A DNA stretch of 64,000 bases, taken from positions 1,674,001-1,738,000 of the forward strand of contig OY540814.1 in NCBI GenBank assembly GCA_961205875.1, written 5' to 3'. The DNA is from Sialis fuliginosa (Eukaryota; Arthropoda; Insecta; Megaloptera; Sialidae). This document shows, piece after piece, positions 1 to 9,409 of this stretch. Both the position numbers and the translations under genes were made by a program. The notes beneath the pieces were generated by a model. That model had not been told where the DNA came from and searched no databases. It worked only from the letters and a program-made list of their open reading frames with translations. How positions within the stretch are numbered: position 1 is the first letter of the stretch; the number at the start of each line of letters is the position of its first letter.

Positions 1-300
1 GTTGTTGGTGCACAAGGGTAGAGTACCGCACGGGCTGTGACGGGTTGACGGAATGGGTGTCGGTCGTTAGGGGTGGGGTGGGTGAGGGGGTAAGGGAGGG
101 GAGGGGAGGGAGTGTGCACAACGCTCGCTTGATTTATTTCGTTGGTTGACGCAGCTGCGCCGGAACTGTGTAACGCTCTGATTTATGTGGTAATCATGGT
201 TGTAGAAAAATCTCTAATGCCGACTTGTTGTGGCGATGCCTGATGCCGCCGGAAGGTCCTTCCGTATTTGAGAATTAGCAAGAGTCCAATGCGTTCAGAT
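1..300. other. GC-rich edge with clustered G-runs
   Basis: The first 300 bases are much richer in G and C than the rest of the window. Positions 70-110 hold eight runs of three to five Gs separated by one to three bases, which is a strong G-quadruplex pattern on the plus strand. No repeat family of this window starts here and no open frame is convincing. It may be the end of a promoter or 5' untranslated region lying to the left, but nothing proves it. Confidence 0.4.
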
Positions 301-383
301 TGCAGATTTATTTACTAAAATCATTCGTTTCCGTAATCACGAATGTTGGATAGACTATGCATTGGACGTAAGTTGTAAATTAA

Positions 384-1222
384 ACAAGTTTGGGGTGGGG
401 TGAGACCCTTTAGGTCCACACAATCAACACGGTATGATTATAAATACTTGAATACTGATTATTTATTGTTTCCGTATAGTTTATGTGAATATTTTTTTAA
501 TATGTATTTATATGAAAAATTTTAATGGAATTGGTCAGAAATAAAACTTAGTTTTCTAATATCCTAATGCCAATAATATAACACACATTTTTAGAATAAC
601 TAATTTGACAATTTAAATTTAATTGCATTTGTTTCCAGGGACCATGAATTGTAGATTTATTTATTAGTATTTAAAATTAAAATTTTGAGAGTAGTTTTCG
701 CCTGTTTAGGCACGTATAACAAAAAAAATACTGAAATACATTTTTCATTATTTGTATTGTAGAATATTTATGCTAAGTTTCAAGTAAATCCGACTAAAAA
801 ATATTTTTCACCCATTTTTACCCCCTTAGGGGTTAAATTAACAAAAAAAATACTGAAATAAATTTTTCTTTATTTGTATTGTAAAATATTTATGCTAAGT
901 TTCAAGTAAATCCGACCATTAATAAGCTTTACCCCCTTTTAACCTCTTAGGGGTTGAATTTCGAAAAATCCATTCATTCAGATCATAATCACGTCAAGAC
1001 GCTTCGATTGGTACACCAACGAAGTCAATAGCATTTTTTATTTACGAGATTTCGTGAACGTAAAAAATGACACGTACATACGTACATACACACACACACA
1101 TACATACATTTTTCTAAAAATAGTGTAAATATACTATAGTGACCTTAAAACATACAATTATGTTGACATTTTTTATTTTGATTTTCGGACCGATTACAAT
1201 AACTTCCCGTTGGGAAGTTAAT
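384..1222 (+). repeat. Family H repeat, longest copy
   Basis: Starts at the phrase caagtttggggtggggtg, which recurs at about 37,739 and 62,917. It contains two tandem units of about 122 bases (about 717-838 and 839-960), each with tactgaaata, tgctaagtttcaagtaaatc and a final ttaggggtt. It then passes through a CA/TACA microsatellite (1072-1110) and ends in a small palindrome at about 1201-1219. The last third recurs at 28,331-28,583, and in reverse at 7,373-7,510. Non-coding; probably a non-autonomous mobile element of unknown class. Confidence 0.7.
1072..1110. repeat. CA/TACA microsatellite
   Basis: Simple repeat of tacg, taca and ca units inside family H. The equivalent place in the other copies (28,452-28,466 and, reversed, 7,491-7,522) is also a CA or GT run, so the microsatellite is part of the element. 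Confidence 0.85.
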
Positions 1223-1441
1223 TAAGCACATAATATGTATGTAGTAACTAAGTATTGTACTTATGTCTTCAAAAAAAGGGGGGGTTCTCAAATCGATATG
1301 TATATTCGGGTATAACTCCGACAAATATGCATCAAAAAGGAAAAAAAATAACCAAAAAATGAAGTCGACTTTAAAAAAAGCCCTAAAAATACTCAAAAGT
1401 ACATTTAAATTTAACAGTTTTTATATACTTTTCAGTGTTTT

Positions 1442-1770
1442 ACTTCTATGTTCCGAAGAAAATGGAAGTATTGTAATACCGTCGAAAAATCGTTTCCGAG
1501 ATAATGACAGATTCTGATTGTGCTATCTTCAAAACGTAAAGAAAAGTTAATTTCCGCATGGCAGCTGTGCGTGTGTCTGTGTGTCTGAATGTAGAATTTT
1601 CTTTTGTTCACGATAACTACTGTAAAAATGCACCGATCTGAATTATTTTTGAGGAAAATGTTTGTGTCAGTGAGTACTCCAGAACTATTGATTTTGGTGC
1701 TAATCTGATTATGGGTTTTAGAAATATTCGAAATTTTGTAACTTTTATTGTCTAAAAGGTGAACGTAAAT
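1442..1770 (+). repeat. Family A repeat, 5' part
   Basis: Begins acttctatgttccgaag and runs through a gtgtgtctgtgtgtctg stretch and the phrase caccgatctgaatta to gtctaaaaggtgaac. The same order is seen at 4,055-4,444 (reverse), 5,087-5,846, 38,423-38,549 and 40,199-40,970. Truncated on the right, where a family B fragment begins at once. Confidence 0.75.
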
Positions 1771-1775
1771 ATTCA

Positions 1776-1955
1776 GGTGCGTTTTAAGAAAAAATTCGAA
1801 CTAATATTTTTTAGTAAAATTGTATAAAAATTAAATGGTTAACCAATTCCAGGCAGTTTATATAAACACTATCGGTTTTTATTTAAATTGTTGAATAATG
1901 AATTACCTTCGGTGAATTTAGCACGAGGAAGCACTGTGCATTTACTTGGCAGATG
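1776..1955 (-). repeat. Family B repeat fragment
   Basis: Matches the outer end of family B (gtgcgttttaag, ggttaaccaattccaggca, agcacgaggaagcactgtg, acttggcagatgttt). The same sequence in the same orientation closes the full copy at 15,020-15,757, and it appears reversed at 31.5, 34.8 and 39.2 kb. Confidence 0.75.
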
Positions 1956-2564
1956 TTTGTATTTATTACTAAAAATTTATAAAATATGTAAATTTATAAA
2001 ATACGTTATAGCGAAAATCCATTTTGAGCAAATCGATTAAGTACGGCACACGCACACATGTTGCAATATTATATGTATTAATTTACTGTCATAAAAAAAC
2101 ACGCGTCGACAGAGAGTACGTCCTAAAAATAATATTTTATAAACAACCGTATCCTATTCCAGCATCCGAACAAAGTCCAGTTTGTACCTTGCGTCATTAT
2201 TACTAGCGGTGTCGGCCGCACAATACGGAACTCTACAGGCACAGAACACGTACTTACCGTCGACACGCACGCCTTTTTTATTACATGTCGCTTTATGAAT
2301 ATTTTATTATGTTGAACACATAAAAATTCCGGTTCGGTAATTTCATTTGTAAAGGTGAATGTTTTCTATTGTCGCATATCGGGGCTTGCGGTGGTGGTTG
2401 TGTAGGAATACTCATTCTCGCAAGTTTGTTATAAGCGAGGATGAGAATGGTAGCGTTCGTTATTTCAACATGTATTCGTTCGTGAAAATTATATCATGTT
2501 TAAATATGAAAATGTGTTAAATAAATACATATATTGAGTTCTGTATCGTGTATAGATTCAAATA
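1956..2564. other. Repeat-poor stretch, no gene recognised
   Basis: No copy of this stretch was noticed elsewhere in the window. A hairpin with an 11-bp stem containing one G-U pair lies around 2,411-2,447 (ctcattctcgc against gcgaggatgag). A strong splice-donor motif, GTAAGTA, reads on the minus strand at 2,257-2,251, but no matching acceptor or frame was found. Confidence 0.35.
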
Positions 2565-3632
2565 TAGCATGGCTTGGCCATAAAATGCACACCCCCTAGA
2601 CTTTTGAAACTATCGTTTTTTGAAGGATGTAATTTTCTTATCTACTCTCATTTCTTCGAAAAAAATTGATGTTTATCATAGACATAGAGAATGGACAGTG
2701 CATTCTGTATTAACTCAATGGTGTAACATCTGTTCAAAAAGGGAGAGAGATGGAATTTAGTTTGGAATATATCTACCTCTTTTTCTAAGAATCTGATTGG
2801 TAGCTTACTATAGTTCAGGGTAGTATTTCTATCAGATATATTTTTGTATATCTATCTTGTGATTTTTGTGCAATAAGTTTTTTATTAGAAAAGTAAATAA
2901 TATAAACAATAAACATACTATAATGGTTCATATTTCATCGAGGAAATTAAAAAAAAAATCAATTGATGTGATAGAAATTTGCAAAATTATGAACGGATAT
3001 TCCGAGAAAATAACATTTTTGCTACCAAAAATATTAAATATATATTAATAAAAAATAGTTTTAAATCAATTCCTATGTGGTTGCTACAAAATTATGAGGT
3101 GGATTGCACTTACAAACAGCACATACAAGATTTACTTAACAAAATTTTAAATATTTTTTTTGATATTAGAACAAGATATTAAAATTGGTTAAAAAAATTC
3201 CAAACTTATATTATTTTGAAATCAATAATTGTTTCTTTTTTTAAATAATTTTTTTTATAACGTTAATTATTTTAACCTCTTTATATACATATAGCATAAT
3301 AATATATATTAATCAACAGTAGATTAATATATTATGATAATATCTATGAATATTTTTAATGTTCGGGACTAAGAATGAAATAGTTACACTCCTGTTTAAA
3401 AAAGGACAAGTAGGTATATTCCAAACCTGTTTCTATCTCTATCTTTTGACACGGCTCTACTCTCGAGTCAGATGCCTGGTCCATTATCTATGTCTATGAT
3501 GTTTATAGTAATAAATGACATAACCTCACTTTCAAGTAGTATATTTTCTTAAAACAATTTGTCACAAAAGAATAAATAAATACATAACCTGAAAAACATA
3601 TTCCACAAATAATAAATAATACAATTCTAATG
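2565..3632 (+). repeat. Family G repeat, interrupted by element F
   Basis: Left part 2,565-2,676 and right part 3,499-3,632 together match the continuous copy at 36,071-36,300 (atagcatgg, cccctagacttttgaaac, then aatgacataacctcacttt). The interruption is a complete family F transposon. Confidence 0.8.
2677..3498 (+). mobile_element. Family F DNA transposon with 8-bp target duplication
   Basis: An 822-bp element with inverted ends CATAGACATAGAGAATGGAC and GTCCATTATCTATGTCTATG. It is flanked by a perfect 8-bp duplication, ATGTTTAT, at 2,669-2,676 and 3,499-3,506. The uninterrupted site survives at about 36,160-36,170. A small frame starting at the ATG at 2,922 reads MVHISSRKLKKKS and stops after about 40 codons; in the second full copy (44,236-45,017) that frame closes after nine codons, so it is not maintained. 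The 8-bp duplication fits hAT or P-type elements. Non-autonomous. Confidence 0.8.
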
Positions 3633-3744
3633 TAACAAGAACTCTTTTTTTATTTTAAGTTCTGTGTATACGATTTATATTACTTCTATCTTATTAAAGG
3701 ATAGTAAATTGATAAATTTTATAGTTTATCAGTTGGTAATCTTA

Positions 3745-4030
3745 CTAACAATGTCCCAGTTTAATCAATTTGTTATTTTTGGTACGATTTTTGAAAACTG
3801 TTTCAAAGTATTTAATTCAAAAATCGACGTCAGTAAACATCCGTTTTTAAATAGGAGGTTTTTTTCCCAAACATAAATTAATCTTAAATATAAAATTTCA
3901 CCCTTCTACGATTTGTTACAGCGCTTACAGACAGACAGACACACAGACATCATGGCGAAAATAGTCAGAATAGATTCAAAATGGATATTTCCATCAAAAT
4001 CCGGATTTCGAAAAAAATCGGCTTAATACT
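3745..4030 (-). repeat. Family I repeat fragment
   Basis: Reverse copy of the block at 60,500-60,760 and 63,560-63,730: aaaaatcgacg, aattaatcttaaatataaaat, a gacagacagaca run, catggcgaaaatagtcaga and ccggatttcgaaaaa. No coding content. Confidence 0.75.
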
Positions 4031-4054
4031 TATACTATATGTATATTTCATATA

Positions 4055-4444
4055 ATAAATGTCCCTTAGATTCAATTGAACTGCAAATGTACCAAGTCTT
4101 ATCAAAATTAGTGAGATAATACTCACAATATTCACTTTTTAGACAAAAATAGTTACAAAATTTCGAATATTTCTAAAACCCCTAATCCGATTAGCACCAA
4201 AATCAAGAGGTCTGTAGTATTCACTGAGACAAACATTTTCCCCAAAAAGAATTCAGATCGGTGCATTTTTACATTAGTTATCGTGAACGACAGAAAATTC
4301 TACATCCAGACACACGCACAGCCGCCATGCGGAAATTAACTTTTCTTTAAGTTTTGAAGTTAGTACATTCAGAATCTGTCATTATCTCGGACACGATTTT
4401 TCGACGTTATTACAATACTTCCATTTCTTTCAGAACATGGAAGT
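4055..4444 (-). repeat. Family A repeat, 5' half
   Basis: Reverse copy of family A from the outer end (AGAACATGGAAGT at 4,432-4,444) to the phrase gtcccttagattcaattg. It abuts the family I fragment. Confidence 0.8.
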
Positions 4445-4854
4445 AAAAATTGACAACATACGTTTGTAAATAATTTTTTTCATCAATTCGTAATACAAGA
4501 GACACACAGACCATTATTTTTGTTCGTATTGGCAACCCCGTACGGGATGGCATTTGAAGAAAAACGTAAAAGGAATATTTCGACAATTTATGACAATAAA
4601 CGTCACTTATAAATGTCCTACACTACACACAACTATACGCGTCTCCGTGAACTAAAAAGCTAGTTAGGACCCGGAACACGTGCGTCAAGTTGTCAACGGA
4701 GAACGCAAGGAGTGGGTTCTGAATATATTGAAGTTGGCGTGCTACAGACTACAGAGCACAGCACACTACACTACTACTGCTACGAACCGAGTGCAATGCA
4801 GTGTACTGGTTAGCAAAACAAGAATCGCAAATACATTTTATTTCATAATGTTGT
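4445..4854. other. Unique flank, no gene recognised
   Basis: No match seen elsewhere in the window. A 64-codon open frame (4,680-4,871) has no recognisable domain and no supporting splice or promoter pattern. It ends in the 40-bp sequence duplicated on both sides of the next element. Confidence 0.3.
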
Positions 4855-5086
4855 TATCGCTGCTGGTTTTTTGAGCTTATTTAGTGCTCCAGAGCAGTGC
4901 CGGATTAAGTCTGTAGCAAATGTTATACAAGAGGCCCTTGGATGTGGCGTCGCTAGGAGGGGCAGGGGGTGACACTCGGGGAGTAAATCGATAGTTTCAC
5001 CCACTCCCCCCGAAAAAAGTTACACATTAAACGGGCGTCACCCACTGTGGATTGTTAACGACATAAAAATATCAGTGGGATCTATT

Positions 5087-5846
5087 ACTCCCATGTTCTG
5101 AAAGAAATGGAAGTATTGTAATACCATCGAAACATCGTGTCCGAGAAAATGACAAATTCTGATTGTACTAACTTCAAAACGTAAAGAAAAGTTAATTTCT
5201 GCATGGCGGCTGTGCGTGTGCCTGTGTGTCAGGATGTAGATTTTTTTTTCGTTCACGATAACTACTGTAAAAATGCACCGATCTGAATTATTTTTGGGGA
5301 AAATGTTTGTCTCAGTGAGTACTCTAGACCGATTTTGGTGCTAATCGGATTAAGGGTTTTGGAAATATTCGAAATTTTGTAACTTTTTTCGTCTAAAAAG
5401 TGAACATTGCGAGTATTATCTCACTAATTTTGATAAGATTTGGTACATTTGCAGTTCAATTGAATCTAAGGGACATTTATTATTTGTACGTGCTCAAACA
5501 GCGATTAAAGGGGTGAAAAACACACTAAAAATTTGAATTTTAAATACTAATTAATGCGTCATTAATTCATGTTGCCTTGGAAACAAATGCAACTAAATTC
5601 AGATTGTCAAATTAGTTGTTCTACGAATGTGTATTATGTTTTTGACATTATATATTTATATACAAATGGCAATAACTGCTGTAACCGTCGTAAATATATA
5701 TGTTTTTTATGTATTACGAAATTTATATTCATAGTAGTAGATTATATTAATAAAATATTTTTCAAAAAATGTATATTTAAAAATTATTTAAAAAGATAAA
5801 AAGAACATGGAAGTCATGTATGGTTCTCCGTACCGATATTTTTTAA
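5087..5846 (+). repeat. Family A repeat, full-length copy
   Basis: Same order as 40,199-40,970: near-terminal ACTCCCATGTTCT, CTGT-rich segment, caccgatctgaa, ggacatttattatttgtacg, catgttgccttggaaac, then AGAACATGGAAGT at 5,802-5,814 followed by tcatgtatggttctcc. The first and last 13-mers are inverted copies of one another, but the repeat runs about 30 bases past the second one. The segment at about 5,470-5,640 is, read in reverse, shared with family H. Confidence 0.8.
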
Positions 5847-5970
5847 AATATATTGGATGATCATCACGTCTATATACTTTCAATAATAAAAAAAAGTCAA
5901 TTCATTCAATTTATTAGACATTTTTCCCATTGGAAGCTTTAAATAACCTAAAAAGAGGTAAATATTATAC

Positions 5971-6286
5971 CATAGACATAGAGCATGGACCGCGCATCTG
6001 ACTCGAAAACAGAGCCGTGTCAAAATAAAGAGTGAGGTGTGTCCGTATTTAAACAGAAGTAACTATTTCTTTCTTATTAGAAAAAGAGATAGATATATCC
6101 CAAACGCCACCGTATCTCTCTCACAGTTTTGAAGAAATGTTACACCATTTTTTTCGGGATACATCTATCTCTTTTTCTAATAAGAATGAAATAAATGAAT
6201 GAATTAAATAAGGACAAGTATATTCCAAATCATTTTCCATCTCTTTCTTTTGACACGGCTCTGTTTTTGAATCCGATATGTCTATG
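5971..6286 (+). mobile_element. Family F, internally deleted copy
   Basis: A 316-bp copy with long inverted ends. The left arm reads catagacatagagcatggac then cagagccgtgtcaaaa; the right arm is ttttgacacggctctg then atatgtctatg. It retains only the outer parts of the 822-bp element. The 8-mer ggtaaata follows the right end directly and also lies six bases left of the left end, so a clean target duplication is not proven. Confidence 0.7.
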
Positions 6287-6354
6287 GGTAAATAGGCTTT
6301 ATTTTTTAACAAATAAGATAGGTGTCACCCCTTCAGAGTGTCACCCGGGTCGGA

Positions 6355-6384
6355 CGCCCCCCCTCCCCCCCCCCCTCCCCCCCC
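6355..6384 (-). repeat. Poly-C/CT tract
   Basis: Almost uninterrupted Cs with two or three Ts; on the minus strand this is a G-run series. It lies inside the hAT-type element, next to a tcaccc-rich stretch. Confidence 0.8.
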
Positions 6385-7005
6385 TAACTATGCCGCTGAC
6401 TGACTTGATTTAGAATATACAATTCTTTGAAAAAATTGATCCGTTAATAAAAAATTAAGGGATAATTTTTTTAACTCTTTTAACCCTTGACAAAGAACGG
6501 AAAGGGATGATAAAATTTGTTGAAATTTTTATTCAAAAATTAGAAAGTGCAAATTTTTGAATGAGCTTTGGAAAACGCAAATCTAATTAATTTTCGCGGA
6601 AATATAACTATGTATTTGAAAATTGGAATTTTTTGTTTTGCTTTTTTTTAATTAACCCCTAATTTTTTTGACGAGTGTATAATAAAACACCACTTTTACA
6701 AACAAAATTTTCTTGATTTGATTTGAGCAAATTTAGAAAAATCAATGATCGAAGATTCAAAAATCGATTTTTCGATTAAATCGAATCGAGATCGGAAACC
6801 CTAAATTTAAATTATTAATTACTGTAGATTTGGACACCCCGTATCAACCATCGGACGGTAAGTAGTAAATCCAATAAGAGATATTTTTCCGCAAAGTCGC
6901 GGGGTCCCCAGAGACGCGAGGCCCGTAGCATTTGCTACTCCTGCTACGTTGTTAATCCGGCACTGTATCGCTGCTAGCTTTTTGAGCTTATTTAGTGCTC
7001 CAGAG

Positions 7006-7372
7006 ACTCTCTGTTGTTTTCATTGTTTGTCACGTTTCTAATACCAAATAATTGTGTTGATATTTGAAAAGAAAACACGTTTCATCTACAACTTTATTTT
7101 AATTCCAAAGTTTTATCATTTTTCCCTTCTTTGAAATAAAATTTCTTTTCATATTATTGAACCCTGTTTTGTTAGTGAACGACCGAAACCGTAACTGAAA
7201 CCGAATTTCGATTTTCACCTCAGATTCGACCGAAACCGAAATTGAATCTTTTTTAATGTAATTCTAGACAGCTTTGCTTAAGGGGTAACATCACTCTAGT
7301 GGCCGAAAAAAGGCCTAACGGACGATTTTTTGGGAGTATTCTTTTTTCAGTATTATTAGAATATAGAAAAAA
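7006..7372. other. No gene recognised
   Basis: AT-rich flank. A short stretch at about 7,180-7,245 repeats the word accgaaa, as in the element at 51.3 and 52.2 kb, but the match is only to that low-complexity word. Confidence 0.3.
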
Positions 7373-7522
7373 CATTTTTAACTTCACAACTGGAAGTTAT
7401 TGTTATCGGTCCAAAATCAAAATCAAAAATTTCAACATATTTGTATGTTTTAAGGTCACTATAGTATATTTACACTATTTTTAGAAAGATGTATGTGTGT
7501 GTGTGTGTGTATACGTACGTAT
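7373..7522 (-). repeat. Family H 3'-end fragment
   Basis: Reverse copy of the last part of family H: ttaacttcacaactggaagt, cggtccaaaatc, tgttttaaggtcactatag, then a GT microsatellite at 7,491-7,522 that matches the CA run of the forward copies. Confidence 0.75.
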
Positions 7523-7624
7523 ATCTTATACACATTGGTATAATTGTATAAACATGACAAATATTTGCCTCCATGTAAAGTGCTACCTTTAGGTTAAAAG
7601 ATATTTAACATTTTATTTAATTTA

Positions 7625-7794
7625 CTTAAACTAAAATTATACACCTTAACCACAATAAAACAATGTCACTCGACACGTGTTTCGACTTCACAAGTCTGGA
7701 ACTGTTAGGCTCCTGATGAAGACTTCTTGTGAAGTCGAAACACGTGTCGAGTGACATAGTTTTATTATGGTTAAGGTGTATATTTTTAGTTAAG
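7625..7794 (+). mobile_element. Long palindrome with hammerhead-like core
   Basis: Left arm 7,625-7,694 and right arm 7,726-7,794 are inverted copies about 69 bases long with few mismatches. Near the centre the plus strand reads CTGATGA (7,713-7,719), one A, GACTTC-TTGT-GAAGTC (a perfect 6-bp stem) and GAAA (7,737-7,740). This is the conserved core order of a hammerhead ribozyme, CUGANGA, stem II, GAAA. Penelope-like retroelements are known to carry hammerhead motifs in their terminal repeats. The extra A beside stem II and a poor stem I mean that activity is doubtful. Confidence 0.5.
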
Positions 7795-8119
7795 TGACTA
7801 GCAACCACAGTTTCTCCGTTTTTCCAGTAATTTTATTTAATAGTAAATTAGTAGTCTTTTTCATTACAGCATTTTTCTGTTTTACCTGAATTATTTCAAA
7901 TACCTTTTTTATATCTTCGATAAGGACAGAAGTACAGGAATTGTTGATTAATTCAGTTAAGCAGTTTTCTTCCGAAAGCTTTTATAGGCTTTTACTTATT
8001 CCCAGATAATTCTCTTTAGTTGTTCTATCTAGAGTAGAAAGCCAAGTTTGACAAACTTTTAGTTTATTCGACAGAACACCTGCTATCTGATTCGGAATTT
8101 TCCAAGTTTTATTTTTAAT
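7790..8119 (-). pseudogene. ATG-less protein-like frame beside the palindrome
   Basis: On the minus strand 110 codons are open except for one TAA at codon 46. The translation looks coding, with stretches such as TWKIPNQIAGVLSNKLK, VCQTWLSTLDRTTKENY, ELINNSCTSVLIEDIKK and VMKKTTNLLLNKITGK. I do not recognise the family. The natural stop lies at 7,790-7,792, just inside the palindrome arm, so frame and palindrome probably belong to the same retroelement. About 40 bases upstream in transcription order is an acceptor-like tttattttcttag. It could also be a dead host exon. No ATG opens it. Confidence 0.45.
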
Positions 8120-8270
8120 TCACAATTTTCATTTCTACTGACTTAAACTTCTACACTAAGAAAATAAATTATTTGTAGCTAACAAGATTTGGTTATAGTT
8201 AACAAATCCCCTGTTGCTAATAGCAAGCACGATATTAAGTAACTGTTGATAAATCACAGTTGGAGCAATA

Positions 8271-8582
8271 TACAGGCTGATCCGGTTTGGGATACAGATA
8301 TTTTAAGAGCTGATTCTTTGACTCATTGTGAATAAAAAATTGTACGGGAAGGTGGAGTCTATCTTCAACACCCTCTGAGCTACAGGGTGTTTAAAAACTC
8401 CCTTCAGAGTAGTACTTACGAACAAAGATTATCTCATAACTTCCAAAGTAATATTTATTTTTATGATAAATGAACCAGAAAAATTTATGACCGTTTCATT
8501 TAATAGGGTAGGTAGCAAAATATTCATTTTAGTGATTATTTAGATAAATTTATAACTGGAAAACCGTAAGACTCAGGTCCAA
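8271..8582 (+). mobile_element. Family J, internally deleted copy
   Basis: Matches the outer part of the inverted-repeat element at 52,805-53,879 (tacagg, gatacagatattttaagagc, ttcaacaccctctgagctac, ttatctcataacttcc). It then jumps to the inner part (tttaatagggta, ataactggaaaac, aggtcc). Only one arm remains. Confidence 0.75.
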
Positions 8583-9409
8583 TGTATGTATGTTAATATA
8601 CATTAAAATTTACACTTTTTCGTTAATTTTTTTAAGCAAAACATCAACCCAAGGGAATTTTGGGTACGAAGATTCCGAATTTGACATCCATTTTTTTCTT
8701 AAGCGCCATCTGGCGCCAGTTTTGGAAACAAACTTCAAAGTTTTTTTGATTTTACCCAAACAAAATATCAACCTATGCGTTTTTCGGCACGATAATTCCA
8801 AATCTGATGTTCATTTCAAATTTTGATTTCATTGAGTATATGGAAATTTTTCCCTATACTTTTTTTTTTTTTAATTATATGCAATCAATCAAAAATGCAG
8901 CGAACTAAAGTTGGATGAAGAGGTATAGTTCCATGGGCGTTTTTTCTTAGAATTGACAGTACTTTCATGTAGCCGAGATTGGTAAAATTCCTTCCATACA
9001 ATTCGGCCCACCCTAATAAATATAATTACAGAAAAATACACACATTAATCAATAAAGCTGGATAATCCCAAGAGAGAGGATGGTTAAGGACTTTGGGTTA
9101 CCCAAGACAAGGGGGTGGATGTGTATGTGCTAGGACCGGATGTATTCCCACGGGATGGATATATGAGAGCGACCTGTCAAACTTCTTGTAATTTAACTTG
9201 TTCAATCAAAACTTTGATGAAAATCACCTAGAAACTCCCAGTAACCAAGTAACGCTCGCATGAGGATCTATCTGCGTCTATATTGCATCGCGTCGCCGGG
9301 TAATTTCTCGGAAAACGGTGTAGCGCACAAATGTTTATACATATTGAAATTGTATAAGACAGAGGTTACACGATCAGTTCAGTCCGTGACCTTGATCCAG
9401 ACTATTATG
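8583..9409. other. No gene recognised
   Basis: Contains an imperfect direct repeat at about 8,635-8,690 and 8,755-8,815 (aaaacatcaaccc.. / aaaatatcaacct.., each followed by acgaagattccgaa or acgataattccaaa), separated by the short palindrome agcgccatctggcgcc. The frames covering it on both strands show no domain. Confidence 0.35.

Larger units (their letters stand above)
4855..7005. mobile_element. hAT-type element with 40-bp flanking direct repeats
   Basis: The element proper is 4,895-6,965, with inverted ends CAGTGCCGGATTAA and TTAATCCGGCACTG. Exactly 40 bases flank it on each side (4,855-4,894 and 6,966-7,005); both begin tatcgctgct, both end tttagtgctccagag, and they differ at two positions. 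hAT elements normally duplicate 8 bp. The interior has collected a family A copy and a short family F copy, and carries a long C-tract at about 6,355-6,384. No transposase frame was found. Confidence 0.7.

Noticed and set aside
1263-1517. 84-codon plus and 83-codon minus frames at 1.15-1.52 kb
   Set aside because: They run across the end of family H, its flank and the start of family A, with AT-coded residues only.
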